A stretch of DNA of 64,000 nt from Kribbella rubisoli. GTDB lineage: Bacteria > Actinomycetota > Actinomycetes > Propionibacteriales > Kribbellaceae. The stretch spans positions 124,001-188,000 of the forward strand of contig NZ_SHKR01000015.1 of assembly GCF_004217145.1 (NCBI RefSeq), written 5' to 3'. Under the pieces are notes generated by a model, which did no database searches, was not told the origin of the DNA, and worked only from the letters and a program-made list of their open reading frames with translations. Position 1 is the first letter of the stretch. Each line of letters starts with the position of its first letter. Position numbers and translations under genes: made by a program. Below are positions 48,662 to 57,697 of this stretch, one piece after another.

Positions 48662-49789
48662 ATGACTGTTCCGGTACGGCGGTTGTGGGTGGCGGTCCTG
48701 TTCGGGTACCTCGCGTTCGGAGCCACGCTGCAGGCGTTGCCGTCGTACGTGCCGGAGAAGTTCGGCGGCGGCGCGCTCGCAAGCGGGACCGCGGTCGGGA
48801 TCGCGTTCCTGGCGACAGCGTGCGGGCGGCCGTTCGCGGGCCGGCTGGCGGATGCGGGCCGGTCGCGCCCGGTCGTCCTGACCGGGGGAGTGCTGGCGGC
48901 GATTGGGGGCCTCGGGCAACTGCTTGCGCCGGACCTGGGTCTGCTGCTGGTCGCGCGGCTGGTGATGGGCGCGGGTGAGGCGGCGCTGTTCTCCGCGGCA
49001 CTGCCGTGGGTGCTGTCGGGTGCGCGGGTGGCGCAGCGCGGGCGGTTGGCCGGCTGGTTCGGCCTGTCGATGTGGGGTGGGCTGGCCGCGGGGCCGGTGA
49101 TCGCGACACTGGTCGGCGCCAAGGTCTGGTGGGCCGTCGTCGGACTGTCGCTCGCGTCGGCCGCGCTGGTACTGACGACTCCCTCTGATCCAGGTCGGCT
49201 CGAACCACTGGCGAGGATCCGTCACCCAAGAGATCTCGTGCCGGCAGGCGTTCCGTTGCCCGGAGCAACCATCGGCCTGGCCGCCTACTGCTACGGAACG
49301 GTGGCCGCCTTGCTCGTACTGCGACTGCGTGCCGACAACCTCGATGTGGACAACATCGCGCTGGCGGTGTTCGCGGCAGGCTTCCTGGTCACGAGATTTG
49401 CCGGCAGCCCGCTGGTCGATCGGTTCGGCGGCCGAAGTGTCGCGGCGACAACCGTGACCCTCGAGATCGTTGCCCTCGTGGGACTCGCCCTGGCAATTGA
49501 CAGCGGTACGGCGATCACTTTCACGGCGCTGGCCGGCGTCGGGCTGGCTTTGATCTACCCGGCGTGCGTCTCGATGACGCTGGACCGCGTGCGCGGACTA
49601 CGTCCGGGCGTGTCGATGGGTGTGATGACTTCGTTCTGGGATCTCGGCGTCATGGCTGCAGGCCCGCTCGGCGGTCTGATTGCCGAATGGGCCGGCTACC
49701 AGCAAGCGTTCCTCGTCGCGGCCGGAGCCGGCCTGGCGTGTGTCCTGGTCGCCCTCAGAGTGCCGAGTCGAGGAGTGTCTCCACGATGA
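48662..49789 (+). CDS. MFS transporter
   Basis: 375 residues with about twelve transmembrane helices (VAVLFGYLAFGATLQALPSYV at the start). The cytoplasmic loop between helices 2 and 3 reads GRPFAGRLADAGRSRP, the MFS motif A. It is probably a drug or metabolite exporter. TACCAT at 48649-48654 lies seven bases before the ATG, suggesting a leaderless mRNA. It converges on the TetR gene with a 35-base overlap. Confidence 0.88.
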   Translation: MTVPVRRLWVAVLFGYLAFGATLQALPSYVPEKFGGGALASGTAVGIAFLATACGRPFAGRLADAGRSRPVVLTGGVLAAIGGLGQLLAPDLGLLLVARLVMGAGEAALFSAALPWVLSGARVAQRGRLAGWFGLSMWGGLAAGPVIATLVGAKVWWAVVGLSLASAALVLTTPSDPGRLEPLARIRHPRDLVPAGVPLPGATIGLAAYCYGTVAALLVLRLRADNLDVDNIALAVFAAGFLVTRFAGSPLVDRFGGRSVAATTVTLEIVALVGLALAIDSGTAITFTALAGVGLALIYPACVSMTLDRVRGLRPGVSMGVMTSFWDLGVMAAGPLGGLIAEWAGYQQAFLVAAGAGLACVLVALRVPSRGVSPR

Positions 49790-50339
49790 CCCGCGCCTCC
49801 GCGCCGAGCCCCGGATCCTGGTCGACCGCGCTGATCAGCGTCGCACCTTCCAGTACGACGACCAGCTGCCTCGCCGTCCGCTCCGGATCACGAGCCCCGG
49901 CATTCGTCAGCAATCGCTCGAAAAGCTCGCGGTAGAAGGCGAGATGCTCTCGTGCGAGCCGCCGCGGTGCGCCGTCCTGACCACGGTCCTCGGTGGCGGC
50001 ATTCATCATCGCGCAGCCACGGAACCCGGCTTCGGCGTACCAGCTTGCGACCAGGTCGAAGACGGCGAGGATCTGGTCGCGGCCGGGCGGTGCCTCCTCG
50101 ACCGCTGCGTTGTGCCAGGCGCGGACCCGTCGGGTGCGATCGGCGAGCACTGCTTCGACCAGGCCGTCCTTCGACCCGAAATTCTTGTAGATGGTCAGCT
50201 TGGACGCGCCGGCGACCTCGACGATCTCGTTGATCCCGGTCGCGTGGATCCCGCGCCGGCCGAACACGTCCGCCGCCGCCTTGAGGATCCGGGCCTTCGT
50301 CGCCTCCGGATCCAACCGTTCCCCAGCCTTGACCGGCAT
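49755..50339 (-). CDS. TetR family transcriptional regulator
   Basis: 194 residues from ATG 50339, with GGAGGTGG upstream; the longer frame has no signals. N-terminal helix-turn-helix ARILKAAADVFGRRGIHATGINEIVEVAGASKLTIYKNFGSKDGL is typical (pieces: AADVFGRRGI, SKLTIYKNFGSK). The C-terminal ligand domain (GFRGCAMMNAATE) resembles the AcrR/LmrA type. It is divergent from the serine hydrolase at 50410 and convergent with the MFS gene, either of which it may regulate. Confidence 0.88.
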   Translation of the reverse strand: MPVKAGERLDPEATKARILKAAADVFGRRGIHATGINEIVEVAGASKLTIYKNFGSKDGLVEAVLADRTRRVRAWHNAAVEEAPPGRDQILAVFDLVASWYAEAGFRGCAMMNAATEDRGQDGAPRRLAREHLAFYRELFERLLTNAGARDPERTARQLVVVLEGATLISAVDQDPGLGAEARVIVETLLDSAL

Positions 50340-50390
50340 CGTCCAACCACCTCCGGACCCCAGCCTACCGAGCTGGACCAAGATGAGAAC

Positions 50391-50403
50391 GATCGGTACT
50401 ATC
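50391..50403. promoter_or_regulatory. Likely TetR operator on the serine-hydrolase promoter
   Basis: GATCGGTACTATC is an imperfect palindrome overlapping TACTAT (50397-50402), a -10 element seven bases before ATG 50410. Repressor binding would block the leaderless promoter. Confidence 0.45.
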
Positions 50404-50409
50404 AAGATC

Positions 50410-51492
50410 ATGTGGACAGCAGCAGGATTCGAGCACGTGGCCGAGGCCTTCGACCGGAACTTCACCGAACGCGGTGAGCTCGGCGCGGCGTTCGCGGCGT
50501 ACCACCGCGGCGAGTTGGTCGTCGACCTGTGGGGCGGGATTGCGGACGCGGAGACGGGCCGAGCGTGGGATCGCGACACGATCCACCTGATGTTCTCCGG
50601 CACCAAGGGCCTCACCAGCGCGTGCGTGCTGTTGCTGGTACAACGCGGACAGGTGTCATTGGATGATCCGCTGAGTCGCTACTGGCCCGAGTTCGGTGCC
50701 GAGGGCAAGGATCGGATCACGGTCGCGGAGGTGCTGTCCCACCAGGCCCGCCTGCCGTGGGTCGAGACTGGGTACGCCGACCTGCTCGACCACGACGTGA
50801 TGGCGGCACACCTCGCCGCGCAGGCGCCGGCGTCCGATCCGCGCGCCGCGTTCATGTACCACCCGGTGACCTGGGGTTGGCTTCTCGACGAGCTGGTACG
50901 GCGCATTGACGGCCGCACGGTCGGGCAGTTCTTCGCGGACGAGTTCGCCGTACCGCTGGAACTTGACGTCTGGATCGGCTTGCCCGAGGAGCTGCACTGG
51001 CGAGCGGCGACGATGGTCGCGCCGGAAGGTGTACTCGTCGACGGACCGTGGTCGGAGTTGAACCGGCCCAACCCGCTGTGGGTTCCAGGTTCGGAGAAGA
51101 TCTGGAACAGCGAGGAGTACCGCAGTGCCGGGCTCGCGGCGGTCGGTGGCTACGCGACGGCGCGAGGGATGGCGAAGTTCTACGCCTCGCTCCTAGGAGA
51201 CGGCGTCCTGTCGCCGGAGATCGTCGAGCTCGGTCGCCGGGAGATCCGGCGTGGCATCGAGCCGACGTGGGGGAGCCCAATGGCTTACGGCGCCGGGTTC
51301 GAGCTGCAGACCGGCGACGGCCCGGCCGACGCCTTCGGTCACCCGGGAGCCGGCGGCTCGCGGCACGGCGCATGGCCGGGCCGCGAGACCGCCTTCTCTT
51401 ACCTGATGAACGAGGTACGCGTCGGACCAGACGAACGCTCGCTCACCCTTCTGGAGGCGCTCAGCCGAGGTAGTCGCGCCACGGGCCGGTGA
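50410..51492 (+). CDS. Serine hydrolase, EstB/beta-lactamase family
   Basis: 360 residues. SxxK is S63-G-T-K66 in HLMFSGTKGLTSAC; the tyrosine motif is MYHPVTWGWLLDELV; the C-terminal HPGAGGSRHGAWP corresponds to the third active-site region, as in class C-like esterases (EstB/LovD group). Cytoplasmic, substrate unknown. Distinct from the paralog pair at 32911-35117. Probably controlled by the divergent TetR protein. Its end overlaps the PhoX-like gene by 32 bases. Confidence 0.88.
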   Translation: MWTAAGFEHVAEAFDRNFTERGELGAAFAAYHRGELVVDLWGGIADAETGRAWDRDTIHLMFSGTKGLTSACVLLLVQRGQVSLDDPLSRYWPEFGAEGKDRITVAEVLSHQARLPWVETGYADLLDHDVMAAHLAAQAPASDPRAAFMYHPVTWGWLLDELVRRIDGRTVGQFFADEFAVPLELDVWIGLPEELHWRAATMVAPEGVLVDGPWSELNRPNPLWVPGSEKIWNSEEYRSAGLAAVGGYATARGMAKFYASLLGDGVLSPEIVELGRREIRRGIEPTWGSPMAYGAGFELQTGDGPADAFGHPGAGGSRHGAWPGRETAFSYLMNEVRVGPDERSLTLLEALSRGSRATGR

Positions 51493-52909
51493 TGGCCAGC
51501 GTGATCCCCGGCGTCTGGATGTTGACGAACAGCACCTTGCCGTCCGCGGAGAACGTCGGCCCGGTGAACTCCGAGTCGTTCAGCATGTTCCGGGCGATCG
51601 CGTACGTCGGGCCGCCCGGCGTCGCGCTCAGCACGTGGCTGCTGGCCTGACCGTCCTCGGCCAGGATCAGCGAGCCCCACGGCGTCACGGTGACGTTGTC
51701 CGGGCTGTCGAAGTTGAGGTCGTCGTACTTCGCCTCGGGGCCCTTGTTCGCGGCAGCGTTCTCGGGGAAGTACGTGACCAGCTGGATGGTCTTCGCGTCG
51801 TAGTTGTAGAACCACACCATGCCGTCGTGCGGTACGGCGTCGGCGGGCAGGTCGGCGGTGCCGGACTCGGCGTACGAGTTCACGACGTACACGCCCTGCT
51901 TGGTGCCGTAGACGCCCTCGAACTTCTTGCCGCGGGTGATCTGGCCGTCGGTGAACTGCTTGCGGACCGACGTCGTCGCGCCGTCGCGGTCCGGCACCGG
52001 CACCCAGGTGGTGCGGAACGGACGGAGCAGCTGGGCCGAGGTCAGGTACGCGACGTCCGGGATCGGCTTGCCGTCGTCACCGAGGATCGCCAGCGCCTCG
52101 AGCGTGCCGAAGTCCTTGTTCTGCAGGTCCTGCCAGCTGCGCGAGCTGAGCCGGTAGCCGCGCGGCGCCGACCAGCGGTAGAAGGTGCCGTTCGGGCCCG
52201 ACGCGTCCTCGGACAGGTAGATGTGGGTGCGGTCCTCGTCGATCGCGAGCGCCTCGTGCGCGTAGCGACCGAGGGCCTTCAGCGGCACCGGGTGCGCGGT
52301 CTTGCCGTCGGCCCAGACCTCGAAGACGTAGCCGTGGTCCTTCAGCCGGGTGGTGCCGTTGGCCTTGTTCTCGGTCTCCTCGCACGTCATCCAGGTGCCC
52401 CACGGCGTCGGGCCGCCGGCGCAGTTGGTGATCGTGCCGGAGATGCCGACCCACTCGCCGAGGTTCTTGCCGTCGCGGTCGACGGAGATGACCGTGCAGC
52501 CGCCGGCGGCACCGACACCGCTGTCGTACACGGTGCCCTCGATCGCCGGTACGCCGAGCGGGTCGGCGGCGCCGATCTCGTGGTTCTGGATCAGCGTGTA
52601 GGTGCCGTGCCGGCTGCCGTCGAAGACGGCGGTGCCGTCGTGCAGGGCCGGCGTGGGCTGACCGCTCTTCAGCTTGGTCTCACCGGCGTGGGTGACGACC
52701 CGGTACTTGAACCCGGCCGGCAGCGCGAGCAGGCCCTTCGGGTCGTCGAGCAGCGGCGGGAAGGGCCGGTGCTGCGGGAACGGCGGGTGGCCGCCGCGCG
52801 AAGCGGGCGCAGCCTCGGCCAGCGTCGGCACGGCGCCGACTGCGGTGAAACCGACTCCGGCCGCACCTACGGCGGCTCCGCGGAGGACGGAACGACGATC
52901 GACAGACAT
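51461..52909 (-). CDS. PhoX-like (DUF839) secreted phosphatase family protein
   Basis: 482 residues from ATG 52909, with AAGGAG eight bases upstream. The N-terminus is a twin-arginine signal (DRRSVLRGAAVGAAGVGF followed by AEAAPA), so the folded protein is exported. The body has PhoX/DUF839 markers: HDGTAVFDGSRHGTY, NHEIGAADPLG, NCAGGPTPWGTWMTCEET, AHEALAIDEDR. PhoX enzymes are calcium/iron-dependent alkaline phosphatases; some relatives are uncharacterised beta-propellers. Confidence 0.88.
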   Translation of the reverse strand: MSVDRRSVLRGAAVGAAGVGFTAVGAVPTLAEAAPASRGGHPPFPQHRPFPPLLDDPKGLLALPAGFKYRVVTHAGETKLKSGQPTPALHDGTAVFDGSRHGTYTLIQNHEIGAADPLGVPAIEGTVYDSGVGAAGGCTVISVDRDGKNLGEWVGISGTITNCAGGPTPWGTWMTCEETENKANGTTRLKDHGYVFEVWADGKTAHPVPLKALGRYAHEALAIDEDRTHIYLSEDASGPNGTFYRWSAPRGYRLSSRSWQDLQNKDFGTLEALAILGDDGKPIPDVAYLTSAQLLRPFRTTWVPVPDRDGATTSVRKQFTDGQITRGKKFEGVYGTKQGVYVVNSYAESGTADLPADAVPHDGMVWFYNYDAKTIQLVTYFPENAAANKGPEAKYDDLNFDSPDNVTVTPWGSLILAEDGQASSHVLSATPGGPTYAIARNMLNDSEFTGPTFSADGKVLFVNIQTPGITLAITGPWRDYLG

Positions 52910-53057
52910 GCAATGCTCCTTGACAGGCGGTTTCCCGAGTTTCCACGATCCTTCAGGTCGCCGGCTGACATGTGGCAAACGGAATCTGAACAACATTCGT
53001 GCGATACATCTGCAACGAATACAGCTGTTCCGCCGTCTACTGTGGGAGGTGATGGTG

Positions 53058-53456
53058 ATGCGGACAGTGAGCGTCGTACTCGCGACAGCCTGCCTTTTGG
53101 TTGCTTGCGGCAATAACACCGGAACTGACACCGGCAATGACACCGGAACGGGAGAGACTCCTTCGATGACACCCAGCCCCACGAGCAGCAGCAGTACTCC
53201 GCCGGCCGGCGGGCAGGTCGAGCAAGCCAAGGCTGACCTTGCCAAGCGGCTGAGTGTCGATGCGGCCCGGGTGACGGTGGTGAGTTCGGAGGAGGTCACC
53301 TGGTCGGACGGCAGCCTCGGCTGTCCGGAGCCGGGGATGATGTACACCCAGGCGCTGGTGCCGGGGACGCGGATCATCCTCGACGTCGACGGTACGCAGT
53401 ACAACTATCACTCCGGCGCCAACCGTGCTCCGTTCCTCTGTGAGCATCCGAAGTAG
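53058..53456 (+). CDS. Small lipoprotein of unknown function
   Basis: 132 residues from ATG 53058, eight bases after GGGAGG. Signal peptide MRTVSVVLATACLLVAC with lipobox LVAC (Cys17). A Gly/Thr/Ser/Pro-rich linker to about residue 55 follows, then a compact domain with SLGCPEPGMMYTQALVPG and a closing Cys (LCEHPK), which could form a disulphide. The domain recurs in actinobacteria without known function. Divergent from the PhoX-like gene. Confidence 0.75.
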   Translation: MRTVSVVLATACLLVACGNNTGTDTGNDTGTGETPSMTPSPTSSSSTPPAGGQVEQAKADLAKRLSVDAARVTVVSSEEVTWSDGSLGCPEPGMMYTQALVPGTRIILDVDGTQYNYHSGANRAPFLCEHPK

Positions 53457-53595
53457 CAGTCACGTTGGAAACTTTCCTGATGACCGGGTGTATCAACCGG
53501 CACCGAGGGTGACTCCGCACCAGTGTGGGGGGATGCCTTCGAGTTGTTGCAGGGGGGAGGACAACGCGGGGGCGCGCAGAGGGGGTGGCTGACGT

Positions 53596-53636
53596 GGTGC
53601 GGGAGGTCCGGCGGTCAGGCCGGTTGGTCCCGCACC
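53596..53636. terminator. Bidirectional terminator hairpin
   Basis: GGTGCGGGA (53596-53604) pairs with TCCCGCACC (53628-53636), with an inner CCGG/CCGG stem. It lies between the convergent lipoprotein and S8 protease genes. The rest of this 207-base gap (53457-53663) shows G-rich runs but no gene. Confidence 0.65.
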
Positions 53637-53663
53637 GCGTCAGCGCGTCATGTCAGCTGCAGG

Positions 53664-54932
53664 TCAGCTGACTGACGTGATCGCGTCGCCGGCCCGCAGG
53701 ACCGGACCGACACCCGGCTCCGGCTGGGTCAGCGCGAAGGCGAGCAACGCGTCGGCCGCCTGCTTCGCGTTCTCGCCGGTCAATGACATTCGCCCGGCGA
53801 TCAGACCCGCTACGAGCGGCGTCGCGAACGACGTACCGCTCCATCGAGCCATCCCGGCGAACGAGCGCAACTGGCCGGTGTTCGGCGGTTCGGTGCACTC
53901 GTAGTCGCCGGTGAGGAACGCGTTCACCAGGTTCTCGCCCGGCGCGTAGACGTCGACCCAGCCGCCGAAGTTGCTGAACGACGCCCGGTCCCGCCCGTTC
54001 TCCGCGAGGGCTCCGACGCCGACGGCCTCCGGGAACGCGGCCGGCCAGAAGAAGTCCCGGCTCGACTCGTTGCCGGCCGCGGCGACCAGCGTGAGGCCGT
54101 TGACCCGGTTCAGCCGTGTCTGGATGAACACGTCCAGACCGAGCGCCGGCAGGTCGAACCGCGTCCGGGTTCCCGCCGACAGACTGATGATGTCCGGTGC
54201 GAGATCGAGTACTTCGTCCAGCGCCGCGGCGAGGTCGAACTCCCACATCGCCCCGGCCGAGGTGAAGTAGCTTTTCACCACGATCTCGACGTTGCGTGCG
54301 ATCGCCCGCATCACCCCGGCGATGAACGTGCCGTGGCCGGCGTACGGCCGGATCCGCCCCGAACCGTCGAACGCGTTCTCCGGGTCACCGGTCACGCCGT
54401 TCAGCCAGTACGCCGCGGGCGCGTCCGACCAGCCGACGTCGAGTACGACGACCTTCACGCCGCTCCCGTCGGCGTTGCCCGCGGACGGGAACGGCGCCGG
54501 CACCATCGGGTCCGGCGCGATCCCGGGCGGCACCTCCTCCGGCTCGGTCGCCGGACAAGGGCTGACGCTGGGCGTCACATAGAACAAATGCTCGGGCGTG
54601 ACCACGCCGCGTCCGAGCCGCAGGTCGGCGTACATCAGGAACCGCTGGGTGACAGAACGGTCCTCCGGCGCGTCGCCGGGAACCTTCTCCGGAAGCAGCA
54701 ACCGGGTCACGCCGCCGATCCCACCCTCGGCCGGGCGTCCGCCCTGGAAGAGCTCGATCACCCGGGTGACGTCCTCGTCCCGGACCAGGACGACCCCTGT
54801 GCGGTACAGATAGTCGGCGCCTTCGGGTCGCTTCTCCCAGTCCTCGGGATAGACCTCGACCTCGCGTCCGAACGCGGCCAGAATCAGTTCGATCTGAGCG
54901 ATGTATTTTCGGTCGCCCGTTTGATCCGCCAT
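53664..54932 (-). CDS. Subtilisin-like (S8) serine protease, cytoplasmic
   Basis: 422 residues from ATG 54932, preceded by AAGGAAGGA. The open frame continues for 597 codons antisense to the CHAT gene, but that part has no protease features. The catalytic triad is complete: D165 in VVLDVGWSD, H200 in YAGHGTFIAG, S368 in SGTSFATP, with the oxyanion Asn in AAGNES. Residues 1-150 form a non-standard N-terminal region (YIAQIELILAAFGREVEVYPEDWE) in place of a secretion signal and inhibitor propeptide. It is therefore intracellular and divergent from a CHAT protease gene, suggesting joint function. Confidence 0.88.
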   Translation of the reverse strand: MADQTGDRKYIAQIELILAAFGREVEVYPEDWEKRPEGADYLYRTGVVLVRDEDVTRVIELFQGGRPAEGGIGGVTRLLLPEKVPGDAPEDRSVTQRFLMYADLRLGRGVVTPEHLFYVTPSVSPCPATEPEEVPPGIAPDPMVPAPFPSAGNADGSGVKVVVLDVGWSDAPAAYWLNGVTGDPENAFDGSGRIRPYAGHGTFIAGVMRAIARNVEIVVKSYFTSAGAMWEFDLAAALDEVLDLAPDIISLSAGTRTRFDLPALGLDVFIQTRLNRVNGLTLVAAAGNESSRDFFWPAAFPEAVGVGALAENGRDRASFSNFGGWVDVYAPGENLVNAFLTGDYECTEPPNTGQLRSFAGMARWSGTSFATPLVAGLIAGRMSLTGENAKQAADALLAFALTQPEPGVGPVLRAGDAITSVS

Positions 54933-54980
54933 TTCCTTCCTTTCCCCCTCGATGAATGCAACGGCCGTTATCATTTCAGA
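54933..54980. promoter_or_regulatory. Divergent S8 protease / CHAT promoter region
   Basis: Forty-eight bases separate the two start codons. TATCAT (54969-54974) is six bases before ATG 54981, so the CHAT gene is probably leaderless. The ten-base perfect palindrome AACGGCCGTT (54960-54969) abuts that -10 and could bind a regulator affecting both genes. AAGGAAGGA serves the minus-strand gene. Confidence 0.55.
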
Positions 54981-57623
54981 ATGCCGACGGCCGGGGGGAG
55001 TTCCGAGGCAGCAGAAAATCTGCTGCCGCTCGCGTTGTCGCGCCCGCACGACGCGATCGCGTCCGCGCGCAGCCTGCTGGCGAGCGATCCGCTCGCGATC
55101 GAGGCCTCGTTCGCGCATCAGGCGTGGGGCATCAGTCTGCGGCAGCTCGGCGACATCCCGGCGGCGGTCCGCGAGTTGCGTACCGCGCTGCGGCTCGCCG
55201 AGCAGTCCGGGCGTTCGGAGCGCGAGGCGGATGTCCTTGCCACATTGGGCGCAACGCTCGGTCGGGCGGGCCGGAGTCGCGAGGGATTGGCGCGCCTCGA
55301 TCGTGCCGTCGAACTGAGTCGCGGTGCGCTGACGGGCCGCGTGCTGGTGCGGCGTGCCGACGTACTGCTGGTGCTCGGGCGGCATCGCGAAGCGCTCGAC
55401 GATCTGCGGTTGGCGATCGCGCGGTTGCGGCGTTCGGGCGATCAGGTCTGGGAGGCGCGGTCGCGGAACTATCGCGGTTTCATCCAGCTCGCGTTGGGCG
55501 CCACGAAGCGGGCGGATGCGGATTTCGCCGTCGCCGAGAAGTTGTACGCCGCGACGGGCCAGGAGTTCGAGTACGCCGAAGCGCGACAGAATCGCGGATT
55601 GGTCGCGTACTCGCGCGGCGATCTGCCGTCGGCGCTGCGCTACCTCGACGAAGCGGGACGACGGTTCGCGGCGGTCGGGGTTGTCTGGCCGGACCTCGCG
55701 ATCGACCGCTGCGGCGTACTGCTTGCTGCCGGGCTGAGTGCCGAGGCGCTGGCCGAGATGGATCAGGCGATCGCCCAGATGGAAGCCGAGGGCGGTACGG
55801 CGACCAAGCGGGGCGAGCTGTGGTTCGCGGCGGCGACTGCGGCGCTCGCGGCGGGTGATCCGCAGGCCGCGCAGGACCGGGCGGATCGGGCCCGGCGGTT
55901 GTTCTCCGCACAGCGCCGTGAGTGGTGGTCGGTGCGGTCGTCCATGGTGCAGCTGGAGGCTCGCTATCAGGCCGGTGAGCGGGGAGAGTCGTTGTTGCGG
56001 CGGGTGAGTGCGGCGGCTCGACGGCTCGACGCGCTGGGTGCGTCCGACGCGTCGGCGGCGCATTTGCTGGCCGGTCGGCTCGCGTTGGCCGGCGGGCGAT
56101 CGCGTACTGCGGATCGTGAACTCGAGTTGGCCGGGCAGCACAGCAAGGACACGCCGCCGATGGCTCGGAGCGCGGCGTGGTTGGGGAAGGCGTTGCGGGC
56201 TGAGGCTCGGGACGATGTGCGCGCGATGTTGTCGGCGTGTGGGCGCGGGCTCGATGCGTTGGACGAGCATCGGCTGACGATGGGTGCTACCGAGTTGCGG
56301 GCGTTGGCAACTGGGCAGGGCGCTGAGTTGGCGGAGTTGGCGCTGCGGGATGCGTTGCGGCGGGATGATCCGCGGCGCTTGCTGGTCTGGGGAGAGCGGT
56401 GGCGGGCGACGGCGTTGGGGGTTCCGCCGGTTCGGCCGTCGGACGACGAGCAGTTGGGCGCTGATCTGGCAGCTTTGCGCGACGTCGTACGGCGGTCGGA
56501 TGCGTCGCCTGATCCTTCGTTGGAGAAGGAACGTCGTCGGCTGGAGAAGGCTGTTCGGGATCGGGCGTTGCGGGCGCAGGGCGGGGCGTTGAGTGGTGCG
56601 GCGTCGCGGTTCGACGTTGATGCTCTGGTTGATGCGCTGGGCGAGACGGTGCTCGTCGAGTTGATCGAGGTCGACGGCGTACTGCACGCGGTGGTGGTCC
56701 GGGACGGACGCATCACCCGCCACGAGGTCGGCCCGCTCGCTGCCGCGGCCGTCGAGGTCGAACGCTCTCGCTTCCGCTTACGCTGGCTCGCCCACGCCCG
56801 CCCACAAGCGCGCCCGCCGGGTGGTGCGGCGGGTGGTGCGCGGGGGCGGGAGTATCGGGGGCCTTCGCTCGACGTGCTCGGGCAGCGGTTGGGGGATGCG
56901 ATTCTCGGGCCCGCGCAGGAGCTGCTGGGGGATCGGGCGGTGGTGATGGTGCCGCCTAGTCGGTTGCACGCGTTGCCTTGGGGGTTGGTGCCGGGGTTGG
57001 CTGAGCGGCCGGTGAACGTGGTGCCGTCGGCGGCTACTTGGATGCGGGCGCGGCGGTTGCGGCCGCCGGCTGATCGGCGGGTCGTGCTGGTGCTCGGGCC
57101 GGGGTTGTCGGCGGGCCGGGCGGAGGTCATGCGGCTGGCCGAGAAGTATCCGGACGCGACCGTGCTGGCCGACGGTGACGCGACCGCGGAGAAGGTACTG
57201 CGGGAGCTCGACGGCGCATGGATCGCACACATCGCGGCGCATGGGACGTTCCGCGCGGACAGTCCGCTGTTCTCGTCGTTGCGGCTCGACGACGGGCCGC
57301 TGACTGTGTACGACTTCGAGCGGCTGCGCAGAGCGCCGTACCGGATGGTGTTGTCGAGTTGCGACTCCGGGCTGGCGAAGCCCGTCGGTGCGGATGAGTT
57401 GTTGGGGTTGAGCAGCAGCCTGATTCCGTTGGGAGCGGCGGGGATCCTGGCGAGCGTCGTGCCGGTGAACGATCCGGCGACCGCTCCGTTGATGCTTGCG
57501 TTGCACGACAACCTGCAGTCCGGTCAGTCGCTGGCGACCGCGTTCGCCGGCGCCCGGACCGAGGCGCGCGGCGATCCGGTCACGATCGCCGCAGCGCGAT
57601 CCTTTATCGCTCTCGGCGCCTAG
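54981..57623 (+). CDS. TPR-CHAT caspase-like protease
   Basis: 880 residues from ATG 54981; the open frame to 54333 is antisense coding of the S8 gene. Residues about 10-480 are tetratricopeptide-like helical repeats (ELRTALRLAEQSGRSEREADVLATLG and similar), a protein-binding scaffold. Residues about 590-880 are a CHAT domain with catalytic H754 in HIAAHGTF and C794 in VLSSCDSG. CHAT proteases are caspase-related; several act in bacterial immunity or programmed death by cutting a partner. It lies in one direction with a sigma factor and a small protein, and opposite an intracellular subtilisin. Confidence 0.9.
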   Translation: MPTAGGSSEAAENLLPLALSRPHDAIASARSLLASDPLAIEASFAHQAWGISLRQLGDIPAAVRELRTALRLAEQSGRSEREADVLATLGATLGRAGRSREGLARLDRAVELSRGALTGRVLVRRADVLLVLGRHREALDDLRLAIARLRRSGDQVWEARSRNYRGFIQLALGATKRADADFAVAEKLYAATGQEFEYAEARQNRGLVAYSRGDLPSALRYLDEAGRRFAAVGVVWPDLAIDRCGVLLAAGLSAEALAEMDQAIAQMEAEGGTATKRGELWFAAATAALAAGDPQAAQDRADRARRLFSAQRREWWSVRSSMVQLEARYQAGERGESLLRRVSAAARRLDALGASDASAAHLLAGRLALAGGRSRTADRELELAGQHSKDTPPMARSAAWLGKALRAEARDDVRAMLSACGRGLDALDEHRLTMGATELRALATGQGAELAELALRDALRRDDPRRLLVWGERWRATALGVPPVRPSDDEQLGADLAALRDVVRRSDASPDPSLEKERRRLEKAVRDRALRAQGGALSGAASRFDVDALVDALGETVLVELIEVDGVLHAVVVRDGRITRHEVGPLAAAAVEVERSRFRLRWLAHARPQARPPGGAAGGARGREYRGPSLDVLGQRLGDAILGPAQELLGDRAVVMVPPSRLHALPWGLVPGLAERPVNVVPSAATWMRARRLRPPADRRVVLVLGPGLSAGRAEVMRLAEKYPDATVLADGDATAEKVLRELDGAWIAHIAAHGTFRADSPLFSSLRLDDGPLTVYDFERLRRAPYRMVLSSCDSGLAKPVGADELLGLSSSLIPLGAAGILASVVPVNDPATAPLMLALHDNLQSGQSLATAFAGARTEARGDPVTIAAARSFIALGA

Positions 57624-57697
57624 CTACCAGATGTATCAGCAGTGGTCCGGACCGACTCTGTACTAGTGAAGCGGTCCGGTGAGAGAAGGGGGGCGGC
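57624..57697 (+). promoter_or_regulatory. Region before the sigma-factor gene
   Basis: The perfect palindrome GGTCCGGACC (57644-57653) and a second GGTCCGG (57673-57679) lie ahead of the sigma gene, with GAGAGAAGGGGGG as ribosome binding region. The repeats may be a regulator or sigma recognition site; there is no clear -35/-10. Confidence 0.35.

Noticed and set aside
54333..54980. N-terminal extension of the CHAT protein
   Set aside because: Antisense to the S8 gene; the start at 54981 has a well-placed -10 element.
54933..56723. Open frame extending the S8 protease by 597 codons
   Set aside because: It lies wholly antisense to the TPR-CHAT gene; the residues are arginine/proline-rich and a good start with AAGGAAGGA exists at 54932.
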